The notes under the pieces are model-generated. The model made no database searches, was not told where the DNA came from, and was given only the letters and a program-made list of their open reading frames with translations. DNA of 57,918 nucleotides from an uncultured Mycoplasmatota bacterium. GTDB lineage: Bacteria > Bacillota_I > Bacilli_A > RF39 > UBA660. The position numbers were made by a program, and so were the translations under genes. Where the stretch lies: contig CAOJEH010000009.1 of the NCBI GenBank assembly GCA_948434005.1, positions 1 to 57,918 on the forward strand, written 5' to 3'. Below, one piece after another: positions 33,370 through 40,827 of the stretch. How positions within the stretch are numbered: position 1 is the first letter of the stretch; each line of letters begins with the position of its first letter.

Positions 33370-33398
33370 ATAATATCATAAAATATTATTTCTTACAA
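33370..33398 (-). promoter_or_regulatory. antisense RNA promoter, copy 4
   Basis: On the minus strand: TTGTAA, exactly 17 bp, TATTAT, just downstream of the sigF stop. Confidence 0.7.
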
Positions 33399-33406
33399 GT
33401 TTTAAA

Positions 33407-34048
33407 TTACAAATTATTTTTTAGTTTCTCTAACACCTTTCTTTCTTTTCTATATACTTGTACTTGACTCATTCCTAACTGTTTAGAAGTTTCTGTTTGA
33501 GTCATATCCATATAATACCTAGAATAAATTAATTGTAATTCATTTTGATCTAAATTTCCTAATTCCTGTTTTAAATCTAGAATTTCTGGTGCAGTTTCTT
33601 TATCTGTTGTTTGTACAGAGTCATATAAAGACATACTATCTTCATCCTGTGTATAATCTAGACTCTTTGTTTCTTGATTTATTTGATCAATTTCCATAAT
33701 TTTTTCTTCATCTATTTCTAAATATAGGGATAATTCTAATGTGGTCGGTTCTCTTGATAGTCGTTGTCTCATTAAATCTCTAGCCTTTGTAATGGACCGT
33801 TTTAGTTTTATTGTCTCTTTACTTATTTTTAAGTTATTATTTTCTCTTATATATTTATTTATTTCGCCAAAGACATATGTATATGCATATGTTGTAAATT
33901 CTCCTTGATTTGGATTATATTTTTTTGACGCTTTTATTAAGCCCATTCTACCTACCTGATATAAATCCTCCATATCAAAATAACCATTAAATTTATTTGC
34001 TATACTACGTACTAGACCTTCATTATTTAATATTAAATCTACATCCAT
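33407..34048 (-). CDS. sigF: sporulation sigma factor, SigF/SigG type
   Basis: Directs RNA polymerase to forespore genes. 213 aa, shorter than Bacillus sigma-F (about 255), mainly through a reduced N-terminus. Region 2 has DMEDLYQVGRMGLIKA and FTTYAYTYVFGEINKYIREN; region 3 RQRLSREPTTLELSLYL; region 4.2 QTETSKQLGMSQVQVYRKERK. Context with a SpoIIAA-like gene before it and spoVA genes after it favours sigma-F over sigma-G. SD GGGAGG 12 bases before the ATG, within the end of the spoIIAA gene. No spoIIAB lies between them. Confidence 0.92.
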   Translation of the reverse strand: MDVDLILNNEGLVRSIANKFNGYFDMEDLYQVGRMGLIKASKKYNPNQGEFTTYAYTYVFGEINKYIRENNNLKISKETIKLKRSITKARDLMRQRLSREPTTLELSLYLEIDEEKIMEIDQINQETKSLDYTQDEDSMSLYDSVQTTDKETAPEILDLKQELGNLDQNELQLIYSRYYMDMTQTETSKQLGMSQVQVYRKERKVLEKLKNNL

Positions 34049-34374
34049 AAGTATTTAAATGCCTCCCTTTCTTCTTTTACATAAAATAACTTATCTTTTG
34101 TATATCCAATTTTCATTTTGTTATTATCATCTATACCACAGAGGACTACCTTTCCACTACTTAGAAATATTTCTACTAATTTATTTTGAATATTTAAAAA
34201 GACACTATCTTCAAAATCTATATCATATAAATCTATTACAAAATACTGCATACCTTGTTTATATAGTAAGTTATTTATAACATTACCAAAGGAGGAAAAG
34301 CTATTTTTATTTAAGTCACCTATTAGTCTAATAAACATTATTCCTCTAGATACTTCTTGCTCTATCTTTAACAT
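34039..34374 (-). CDS. spoIIAA: SpoIIAA-like anti-sigma factor antagonist (STAS domain)
   Basis: STAS-fold protein that should release sigma-F from its anti-sigma kinase SpoIIAB. 111 aa from the ATG at 34374 (GAGGTGATAA before it). The phosphorylation loop reads FEDSVFLN where Bacillus has FMDSSGLG: Asp56-Ser57 keep the phosphoacceptor pair but the following Ser-Gly are lost, so the family match is distant. It overlaps sigF by 10 bp. The identity rests on the STAS-like strand pattern (IRLIGDLN; YFVIDLYDIDF) plus position; the antagonist function is inferred. Confidence 0.75.
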   Translation of the reverse strand: MLKIEQEVSRGIMFIRLIGDLNKNSFSSFGNVINNLLYKQGMQYFVIDLYDIDFEDSVFLNIQNKLVEIFLSSGKVVLCGIDDNNKMKIGYTKDKLFYVKEEREAFKYLWM

Positions 34375-34428
34375 AATTATCACCTCGTATTTGCAATTAT
34401 AAATAAGTTTTTTTACTTGTGCTTGGAT

Positions 34429-34461
34429 TTCGACAAACGATTACAAAAGTTTTATGCGACA
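34429..34461 (-). promoter_or_regulatory. two putative Spo0A boxes before spoIIAA
   Basis: On the minus strand TGTCGCA (34455-34461) and TGTCGAA (34429-34435), the second an exact match to the TGNCGAA 0A box, lie 55-87 bp upstream of the spoIIAA start. In Bacillus the spoIIA operon is activated by Spo0A-P with sigma-H; no convincing sigma-H -10 could be assigned. Confidence 0.5.
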
Positions 34462-34491
34462 AAAAATGAGAGATTTTATATCTCTCATTAA
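34459..34491 (-). terminator. terminator of lipid kinase gene
   Basis: Stem AATGAGAGA/TCTCTCATT (34465-34473 with 34481-34489), 7-nt loop, T6 on the minus strand. Confidence 0.88.
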
Positions 34492-34518
34492 TATTATTAG
34501 CAATTTTATTGTATTTAC

Positions 34519-35442
34519 TTATTTTTTGAACAACTTTACTAAATTTTTTCTTGGAAGCATCATTTTTGTTTTTCTATCTATACTAAAACTAAATGTTTTC
34601 TTATTTGATTTATATTCTTCCCCATCTATACACCAAGATACTTTAGGACTATCCAAAAATTCTATTTCTAAGTTGTTAGTTTGATAGTATGTAATACCCG
34701 GTACATCTTTTGCGTCCATATTATTTAGTAAAATAAAATATTTCATTAACTCAACTTTATTTTTAACATGACAAAATGCTACTTCAAACTTATTATCATC
34801 TAATTTAACATCATAATATACATCATCAAAGCCAGCGACTCTAGAAGCATTAGTTATAAAGAAAAATGAGTATTCTCCTTCATAAGTTTTCCCATCTATC
34901 TTATATCTTATACGGTATGAATTTATTTTATTTCTTAGTTGTTTTAATCCATACATTACATATCCTATTTTTCCATATTTCTTTTTTAATTTTCTAGGTG
35001 TATTATAAGCCATATCAATATAATCTCCCAAACAAGCTACATATACAAATGGTGTCATATCAATAAAACAAACATCTATATTTTTTTTAACACCTTCTAA
35101 TAACAATTCTAAATTTTTAATATAATTATTCTTGGTATAACCATACATATTTGCGACATCATTGGTTGTTCCCATTGGTAAGTTTGCTAAAGTTAATCTT
35201 TCTTTTCTTTGTAAATTTCCTGTAACCACTTCATTTAAAGTTCCATCTCCACCAGCACTTATTACCAAATCAACAGGTTCCAATTCCTTAATAATTTTAG
35301 TCGCACCTTTTTGTTTACTAGTAAATTTTATTTCTGCTTCATATCCATGTTTTCTTAAAACATCATAAAATACTTGCAGATTCTCTTTTTGTTTATTTTT
35401 TTTTCCACTAGCAGGATTATAGATTATTACACACTTTTTCAT
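34519..35442 (-). CDS. diacylglycerol/lipid kinase (DagK/YegS family)
   Basis: Phosphorylates diacylglycerol or a related lipid at the membrane, recycling lipid from teichoic acid synthesis. 307 aa; YNPASGKK, the ATP-binding ISAGGDGTLNEVVTG and NLPMGTTNDVA motifs are clear. SD GAGGTGA before the ATG. Monocistronic with its own terminator, between spoIIAA and a flavoprotein gene. Confidence 0.94.
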   Translation of the reverse strand: MKKCVIIYNPASGKKNKQKENLQVFYDVLRKHGYEAEIKFTSKQKGATKIIKELEPVDLVISAGGDGTLNEVVTGNLQRKERLTLANLPMGTTNDVANMYGYTKNNYIKNLELLLEGVKKNIDVCFIDMTPFVYVACLGDYIDMAYNTPRKLKKKYGKIGYVMYGLKQLRNKINSYRIRYKIDGKTYEGEYSFFFITNASRVAGFDDVYYDVKLDDNKFEVAFCHVKNKVELMKYFILLNNMDAKDVPGITYYQTNNLEIEFLDSPKVSWCIDGEEYKSNKKTFSFSIDRKTKMMLPRKNLVKLFKK

Positions 35443-35515
35443 ATTTCACCTCGAAATAACTACATTATAATTATAACATATCATTTATTATAACCACAGT
35501 ATTATTTATATCATC

Positions 35516-36901
35516 TTATTTATTATTTTTTAAAATATCTCTTGCTGCGATTAATCCTGTTGCAGCTGCTACTACAATATTACCTGCTTTACCAGCACCA
35601 TCACCTATAAAATAAATATTATGATTTTTTAATTTCATATTATTATCTGTATCTATTTCATTACTAAAGAACTTTATCTCTGGTCCATATAATAAAGTTT
35701 CTCCATTATTAACTCCTGGAATTATTTTATCTAGTGTTTCTAAACCTTCTAAAATATTTTTAATAATTCTATGTGGCATAACTAGTGCTAAATCTCCAGC
35801 AACACAATCTTTTAAAGTTGGTTCTATAAACCCTTTATCTATACTTTTCCATGTTGATCTTCTTCCCATCCTTAAGTCTCTTAAAGTTTGTATTATTGGT
35901 TTCCCATCACCTAGAGTATTTGCAATTTTAGCAATTGACTCACCATATTCACGAGTATTAGTTACAGGTTCTGTTAATCTTACTTTAGAAATAAATGCAA
36001 AGTTTGAATTATCAGATTTAATATTTTTTAAAGAATGACCATTTACACAAATATATCCATAGTAATTTTCTTTTGCCACAAAGCCTCCTGGATTAGTACA
36101 AAATGTTCTTATCTCATCATTATATGTTTTTGTTTTAATAAAAATAGTTGGATCATATATAACACTAGTTATTGATTTTAATATTTCTTTTCTTACTTCT
36201 ACTCTTACACCTATTTCTATACTTTGTGATGTATATGGGATATTATATTTATCAGCAAGTTCTTGTACCCATTTGGCACCTGTTCTTCCTGGTGCGACTA
36301 TAACTTTCTTTGCAGTAACTTTTTTGCTTTTATTATATATTATATCGTAAGTTTTATCTTTATTTTCCGAAATATCAGAAACATCAGTTTTTTCCTTCAT
36401 ATCTATCCCATTTGATTTTAAATAATTAGAAAAATCTTCAATATATTTTGGAAGCATATCACTGCCTAAATGTTTTTGTTTTATTAATAAAAGATTTGCG
36501 CCTGTTTTTGTAATTTCTTCGCCTATTTTTCTTGCTTCATCCATATTAGTAGGATACACTTTAGCATCCATATTAAACTTATTAAATATAGCTTCTGTAT
36601 CATCTATTAATTTATTCGCTTCACTTATACTCATATATTTAAATAAATCACTTTTACCTAGTTTTGGTATAAAATTTAATTTTCCATCAGAAAATGTTCC
36701 TGCTCCTCCATATCCAGATAATATAGAACAAGGATTACAATTTAGGCATTTTTCTTTACCTATATTCATTGGACATACTCTATTTTCTGCAAAGTGTCCT
36801 CTATCTAATAATACTATCTTTAAATCTTTGTTTTTAGTAATTAACTCATATGCAGAAAAAAGTCCTGCGGGTCCTGCGCCTATTATTGCAACATCATACA
36901 T
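35516..36901 (-). CDS. FAD-dependent oxidoreductase (COG2509-type)
   Basis: 461 aa. N-terminal FAD motif VAIIGAGPAGLFSAYEL, then a Cys-rich loop CPMN...KCLNCNPCSILSGYGGAGTFSDGKL typical of uncharacterised FAD dehydrogenases (motif parts CNPC and GGAGTFSDGKL), and C-terminal IYFIGDGAGKAGNIVVAAATG. The CPMN/CLNC cysteines suggest a metal or disulfide site. The ATG at 36901 has GAGGTGG before it. Reaction unknown. Apparently monocistronic. Confidence 0.88.
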   Translation of the reverse strand: MYDVAIIGAGPAGLFSAYELITKNKDLKIVLLDRGHFAENRVCPMNIGKEKCLNCNPCSILSGYGGAGTFSDGKLNFIPKLGKSDLFKYMSISEANKLIDDTEAIFNKFNMDAKVYPTNMDEARKIGEEITKTGANLLLIKQKHLGSDMLPKYIEDFSNYLKSNGIDMKEKTDVSDISENKDKTYDIIYNKSKKVTAKKVIVAPGRTGAKWVQELADKYNIPYTSQSIEIGVRVEVRKEILKSITSVIYDPTIFIKTKTYNDEIRTFCTNPGGFVAKENYYGYICVNGHSLKNIKSDNSNFAFISKVRLTEPVTNTREYGESIAKIANTLGDGKPIIQTLRDLRMGRRSTWKSIDKGFIEPTLKDCVAGDLALVMPHRIIKNILEGLETLDKIIPGVNNGETLLYGPEIKFFSNEIDTDNNMKLKNHNIYFIGDGAGKAGNIVVAAATGLIAARDILKNNK

Positions 36902-37022
36902 GATTACCACCTCTACCTTTTACTTTTTATCATATCATATTTAGCTCTATATCATATTCTTCTATATTTTATTCATCATTTTCACTTTTATCATCTTTTT
37001 AATCACTAATTTTATTATAAAT

Positions 37023-37053
37023 TAAAAAAAATAGAATTGCAATCATTCTATTT
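37023..37053 (-). terminator. terminator of the phase-variable surface gene
   Basis: Stem AATAGAAT/ATTCTATT (37030-37037 with 37045-37052), 7-nt loop, T8 on the minus strand. Confidence 0.85.
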
Positions 37054-37059
37054 TCTTAT

Positions 37060-38007
37060 TTATTTAGAAACCTCTACTACTGCTCTAGCACCAATACCGG
37101 GATATGTAGGAGAAATTGTATACCAAAGACGCCCTTGCCGACCAATATGCCAAACAAAATCAGAACTACCAGTATAAGCATTCATTGTCCAATAACCATA
37201 TCTTCCGTCTCCTCCATCTGTGGTAGTATCAGAAACTGAACCTCCAAAATCGGTAGAGCTATATAAATAATTGTAAACCCATTTAGGACAAGAACCAGTA
37301 GCCCTAGTACACCCCACGTTAGCTAATTCTTGCACTGTAGCCAGTCTAGCCTTTGCTGTTCTTTGGGCTAATGTATATTTATTAGTAGTACATGAATTAT
37401 ATTCACTACATCCTGACAAAAAACTATTTCCTATAGTATAGGTTTGAGTATTTACATTACTCCAACTTGATGTTGCATTTTCTAACATTGGTAGTACCTT
37501 GGTAGGGCCATAACTATTAATATCTCCCGCATACCAAGCTATATTATTGATTATATTTTTTTGTGTCTGCATTGTAATAGTCTTTCCCTTATCCTGTATA
37601 ACATGAAATCTTACTCTAGTATTTGTTCCACTTACAATATAATCAATAATAGTTCCTGGAGGACAAGTTTTTGCTGATGAAGTATAACAGTCTGTTCTAG
37701 TACAAGTTGCTTCATCTCCGGTTACACAATAGTTACTTGCCCCACTTGTTTGATTATATGTATATTCTACATAAAAGTTTGACTGTGTTAGCGAACAAGA
37801 TCCTGTTGTACAATTACTTGACTTTTTATATAATTCTTCTATTGAACCTTGAACATTATTAGATAACGAATTTGATTTACTGTTATCATAGGATACTTCA
37901 CTACTAGAAAGATTAGTTGATGCATATACTCCTATACCTCCAAATACTATTCCTCCTAATATAAATGCTATTACTATTTTGTAGTTTTTCTTTATAAATT
38001 TCTTCAT
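37060..38007 (-). CDS. exported lectin-like surface protein B (phase-variable promoter)
   Basis: 315 aa from the ATG at 38007 (GGAGTGG before it). N-terminal membrane anchor or signal segment (IVIAFILGGIVFGGIGVYAS) with YA before the cut, then a SEVSYDNSKSNSL...VQGSIEELYKK motif, six or more cysteines in pairs (CTTGSC, CVTG, CTRTDC, CPPG), and a C-terminal C-type-lectin/DUF1566-like block with GYWTMNAYTGSSDFVWHI and GARAVVEVSK. Its middle 316 bp of DNA is identical to that of the neighbour at 38107-39063. The promoter contains a G9 spacer tract. Likely displayed outside the cell; ligand unknown. Confidence 0.82.
   Translation of the reverse strand: MKKFIKKNYKIVIAFILGGIVFGGIGVYASTNLSSSEVSYDNSKSNSLSNNVQGSIEELYKKSSNCTTGSCSLTQSNFYVEYTYNQTSGASNYCVTGDEATCTRTDCYTSSAKTCPPGTIIDYIVSGTNTRVRFHVIQDKGKTITMQTQKNIINNIAWYAGDINSYGPTKVLPMLENATSSWSNVNTQTYTIGNSFLSGCSEYNSCTTNKYTLAQRTAKARLATVQELANVGCTRATGSCPKWVYNYLYSSTDFGGSVSDTTTDGGDGRYGYWTMNAYTGSSDFVWHIGRQGRLWYTISPTYPGIGARAVVEVSK
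37597..37912. repeat. 316-bp direct repeat, copy in gene B
   Basis: Identical to 38662-38977 (offset 1065 bp) with no difference seen; sequence on either side diverges sharply. Confidence 0.93.
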
Positions 38008-38039
38008 TATACCACTCCGCACTTTTATTTTATACTTTT

Positions 38040-38069
38040 ATCATACCCCCCCCCAGAGGCTTTTGTCAA
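38040..38069 (-). promoter_or_regulatory. promoter with G9 spacer tract
   Basis: On the minus strand: consensus TTGACA (38064-38069), then AAAGCCTCT plus nine Gs, then TATGAT (38040-38045). The spacer is 18 bp with nine Gs and becomes the optimal 17 bp with eight. It starts directly after the T run ending the preceding gene. Slippage of the tract should switch promoter strength, as known for poly-G spacers of Neisseria porin promoters. Confidence 0.8.
38046..38054. repeat. C9/G9 homopolymer in promoter spacer
   Basis: Nine Cs on the plus strand, exactly between the -35 and -10 of the minus-strand promoter for the gene starting at 38007. Confidence 0.95.
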
Positions 38070-38071
38070 TT

Positions 38072-38092
38072 CAAAAAAAGGATCGAGGTCCA
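38072..38092 (-). terminator. weak terminator between the two lectin-like genes
   Basis: A short GGA-CCTCGA-TCC hairpin followed by T7 on the minus strand, after the stop at 38107. The stem is only three base pairs, so read-through is likely. Confidence 0.35.
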
Positions 38093-38106
38093 TTGTACTC
38101 TAGCAA

Positions 38107-39063
38107 TTATTTAGACACCTCTATTACTGCTCTTGCACCATATAAAAGAAGATTGGTTCCTGTACTATAATTAGCATATATATGTCCATTTTTGGCAATA
38201 TACCATGCATGTATAGTATCTAATTGATATGAGGACATTGTCCAATAACCATAATTATGCATAGTTCTTTCTATATTATCATCTACTGTCCCACCATAGC
38301 TCATAGCACCATATGTATAATTATACATCCATATAGGGCAAGAGCTATTAGAAGTGGTACACCCAAAAGTGTTTGCTTCTTGCACTGTTATCATTCTTGC
38401 TTTTACTGTTTTACTACCTAATGTATATTTATTTTCTGTACATGAATTATAACTACTACATCCCGTAAAAGCATTATCTTTAAATACTGTTTCCCCCATT
38501 GTATAAGTTTGGTCTTCTACATTAGTCCAACTACTAGTTGCTTTTTCTAATTGTGGTAATATTGTTGTTGGTCCTTTTGTATTGACGCCTGATGAATCCC
38601 ATGCCAAATTATAAATTGTATTTTTTTGTGATTGCATTGTCATAGTTTTTCCTTTATCTTTTATAACATGAAATCTTACTCTAGTATTTGTTCCACTTAC
38701 AATATAATCAATAATAGTTCCTGGAGGACAAGTTTTTGCTGATGAAGTATAACAGTCTGTTCTAGTACAAGTTGCTTCATCTCCGGTTACACAATAGTTA
38801 CTTGCCCCACTTGTTTGATTATATGTATATTCTACATAAAAGTTTGACTGTGTTAGCGAACAAGATCCTGTTGTACAATTACTTGACTTTTTATATAATT
38901 CTTCTATTGAACCTTGAACATTATTAGATAACGAATTTGATTTACTGTTATCATAGGATACTTCACTACTAGAAAGAATAGTTGTTGCATATACTCCTAT
39001 ACCTGATATTAACATTCCTATTGTCAATCCTATAATTAAAAAGGAAAAATTTTTTCTATGCAT
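38107..39063 (-). CDS. exported lectin-like surface protein A
   Basis: 318 aa from the ATG at 39063 (GAGTGAT before it). Same layout as the neighbour at 37060-38007: N-terminal hydrophobic segment ending GVYAT, SEVSYDNSK...VQGSIEELYKK motif, paired cysteines, and a C-terminal domain with NYGYWTMSSYQLDTIHAWYI and GARAVIEVSK. Residues about 35-140 are identical to the neighbour; the rest only about 40% similar. Last gene of the SipW operon, 6 bp after the 197-aa exported protein gene. A variable adhesin or fibre-tip protein is plausible; ligand unknown. Confidence 0.82.
   Translation of the reverse strand: MHRKNFSFLIIGLTIGMLISGIGVYATTILSSSEVSYDNSKSNSLSNNVQGSIEELYKKSSNCTTGSCSLTQSNFYVEYTYNQTSGASNYCVTGDEATCTRTDCYTSSAKTCPPGTIIDYIVSGTNTRVRFHVIKDKGKTMTMQSQKNTIYNLAWDSSGVNTKGPTTILPQLEKATSSWTNVEDQTYTMGETVFKDNAFTGCSSYNSCTENKYTLGSKTVKARMITVQEANTFGCTTSNSSCPIWMYNYTYGAMSYGGTVDDNIERTMHNYGYWTMSSYQLDTIHAWYIAKNGHIYANYSTGTNLLLYGARAVIEVSK
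38662..38977. repeat. 316-bp direct repeat, copy in gene A
   Basis: Partner of 37597-37912; identical along its length as far as I can read. Confidence 0.93.
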
Positions 39064-39077
39064 AGTTATCACTCTTT

Positions 39078-39671
39078 CTAAAATATTTCATATAATTCAT
39101 CTAGTGCACATTGAACATCTATACAGTTTGTATTTACATTAGAATTATCAAATTCTAAATGAGATGCAGTAGGCCTTTCAAATTTATAATTTATTGTAGA
39201 AATTTGTGTAATATCAGCCGGTAAATTATCATCCTTATAATGAAAAGTAATATTTAATGTTATCTTGGATTTCTTTGGTACTACCTTTACTATACCATTT
39301 TCTACTGTATATGTAATATTGGGATTAATTAGTTCTCCTATAATATCACTAACTAAATATACATGATCTGATTTATTCTCTATTTCTACTTGATAAGTAA
39401 TTTTAGAATTTATATTGGGCAGTGTTATATACATATTAGTAGAATTCTTTGAATACTTAGCATTATATGTCTCATAAGCATCATTTTCTACATTTAAAAA
39501 TTTAATTCCAACTACCCTTATTTCTTCATCCACTCTAACATATGCATCACCTGTTATCATCATAGATGTATTCATAGATGCATAGGAAATAGATACAAAG
39601 GATATAACAAGAAATAATCCAAGTATTGAAAATAATAATTTCCTATTTTTAATATAATCAATTACTTTCAT
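39078..39671 (-). CDS. exported SipW-type protein, 197 aa
   Basis: N-terminal hydrophobic segment FSILGLFLVISFVSISYAS followed by NTSMMITGDAYVRVDEEIRV, the form of SipW-dependent secreted proteins (small residues after the segment and an immunoglobulin-like beta domain). The end, FDNSNVNTNCIDVQCALDELYEIF (motif VQCALDELY), is a version of the SYDNS...VQGSIEELYKK motif of the two lectin-like proteins, so these three share a domain. Start ATG overlaps the preceding stop (TAATG). Probably a structural surface component. Confidence 0.78.
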   Translation of the reverse strand: MKVIDYIKNRKLLFSILGLFLVISFVSISYASMNTSMMITGDAYVRVDEEIRVVGIKFLNVENDAYETYNAKYSKNSTNMYITLPNINSKITYQVEIENKSDHVYLVSDIIGELINPNITYTVENGIVKVVPKKSKITLNITFHYKDDNLPADITQISTINYKFERPTASHLEFDNSNVNTNCIDVQCALDELYEIF

Positions 39672-40825
39672 TATTTTTTTCCTTTTGTATCTTTTAATTC
39701 TTCTGCATCAGGATTTCCTTCTAGATAAGCTTTAGTTAATCTATACTTATATAATGTTTTATCATTAATTACTAAAAAGAAACTCTTTTCACCTGCTATT
39801 GCTTCAAAGAATATTATGGATGTTCTATTATTTTCAGCTGCATCAACTAATTCTGTAAAACTACTTACCGGTATTACTCTTTCAAATTTTTTCTCACTAA
39901 TACTATCTGTTGCATTTACTATCAAACGATCATAATCTCTTAAAAATTTATTTAATGTTATAATATATATATTTTCCTTTTTATAAGCAGTAAATTTCCA
40001 TATAGAAATAATTAAACTGATAAGTGATATTATTAGTAAAAGTAATCCTATAACAAAAATGAATTTATTTGTTATTACTGGACCAGTTAAAGTAAATAAT
40101 CTTTCTTTATTATTTATCTTATCTGATGCAATATTAATATTAAGTGTTTGTTCTGATAATGGTATTTCAATTTGTAATTTATTCTTATGATTTAATTTTT
40201 TTTGTATTTTATTATTACTTCCGTTTACATTGATATTCATAGTTACAATTAATTTACTACCAGCACTAATACCATAATCTCTTTTATAAGAGTTAACATA
40301 ATTATTATACTCATCATAATCAATATCTAGATCTTCATTTATAACAATATTATTTGAACTTAAATTTTCTGTTTTAGAATCTAGTAAATTATACTGTTTA
40401 GTATATAATATTTTAGATGAATCATTAATATCATATATAACTAAATCACCTACAATGTTATATGTATATTTATAATCCAGATTTTTTTCAGAATGTACTT
40501 CATAATTAAATTTTGTATTAACACTACTAATTAGACTTGCTACATACTGCATACCGCTATCTAAATATTTAGAATCATAATAATTATTATCCTTTAGATA
40601 TACTTTGTAATCAACATCTCCTATTTCATTATAACCAACATTTGCTGATTTACCCTTAATTTCGATAGAACTATTAAGTAGTAATAATGATAACAGTAGA
40701 ATTAGCAAACAAGGTATAATCAATAATTTTAATACTGTTCCTTTTCTTAATATTTTCTTTTTATTTACTGTTTTTACTTTATATGATTTATCTTTACTTT
40801 GATATTGTATTTTCCCTTTACTCAT
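39671..40825 (-). CDS. DUF5305-like membrane protein
   Basis: 384 aa from the ATG at 40825 (GGAGGGA before it). One membrane segment near residues 28-50, a large beta-rich extracytoplasmic part (YKVYLKDNNYYDSKYLDSGMQYVASLI is the family-like block, here cited by YKVYLKDNNYY), a second segment near 265-290 and a cytoplasmic tail. DUF5305 proteins are commonly encoded beside signal peptidases in bacteria and archaea. It lies between the SipW-fusion gene and an exported protein, with stop-start overlap on one side. Possible role: chaperone or assembly factor for the exported proteins. Confidence 0.75.
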   Translation of the reverse strand: MSKGKIQYQSKDKSYKVKTVNKKKILRKGTVLKLLIIPCLLILLLSLLLLNSSIEIKGKSANVGYNEIGDVDYKVYLKDNNYYDSKYLDSGMQYVASLISSVNTKFNYEVHSEKNLDYKYTYNIVGDLVIYDINDSSKILYTKQYNLLDSKTENLSSNNIVINEDLDIDYDEYNNYVNSYKRDYGISAGSKLIVTMNINVNGSNNKIQKKLNHKNKLQIEIPLSEQTLNINIASDKINNKERLFTLTGPVITNKFIFVIGLLLLIISLISLIISIWKFTAYKKENIYIITLNKFLRDYDRLIVNATDSISEKKFERVIPVSSFTELVDAAENNRTSIIFFEAIAGEKSFFLVINDKTLYKYRLTKAYLEGNPDAEELKDTKGKK

Positions 40826-40827
40826 TT

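Noticed and set aside
37060-39063. Diversity-generating retroelement with lectin-type targets
   Set aside because: The C-terminal domains look lectin-like, but there is no reverse transcriptase, no template repeat and divergence is not restricted to adenine positions.
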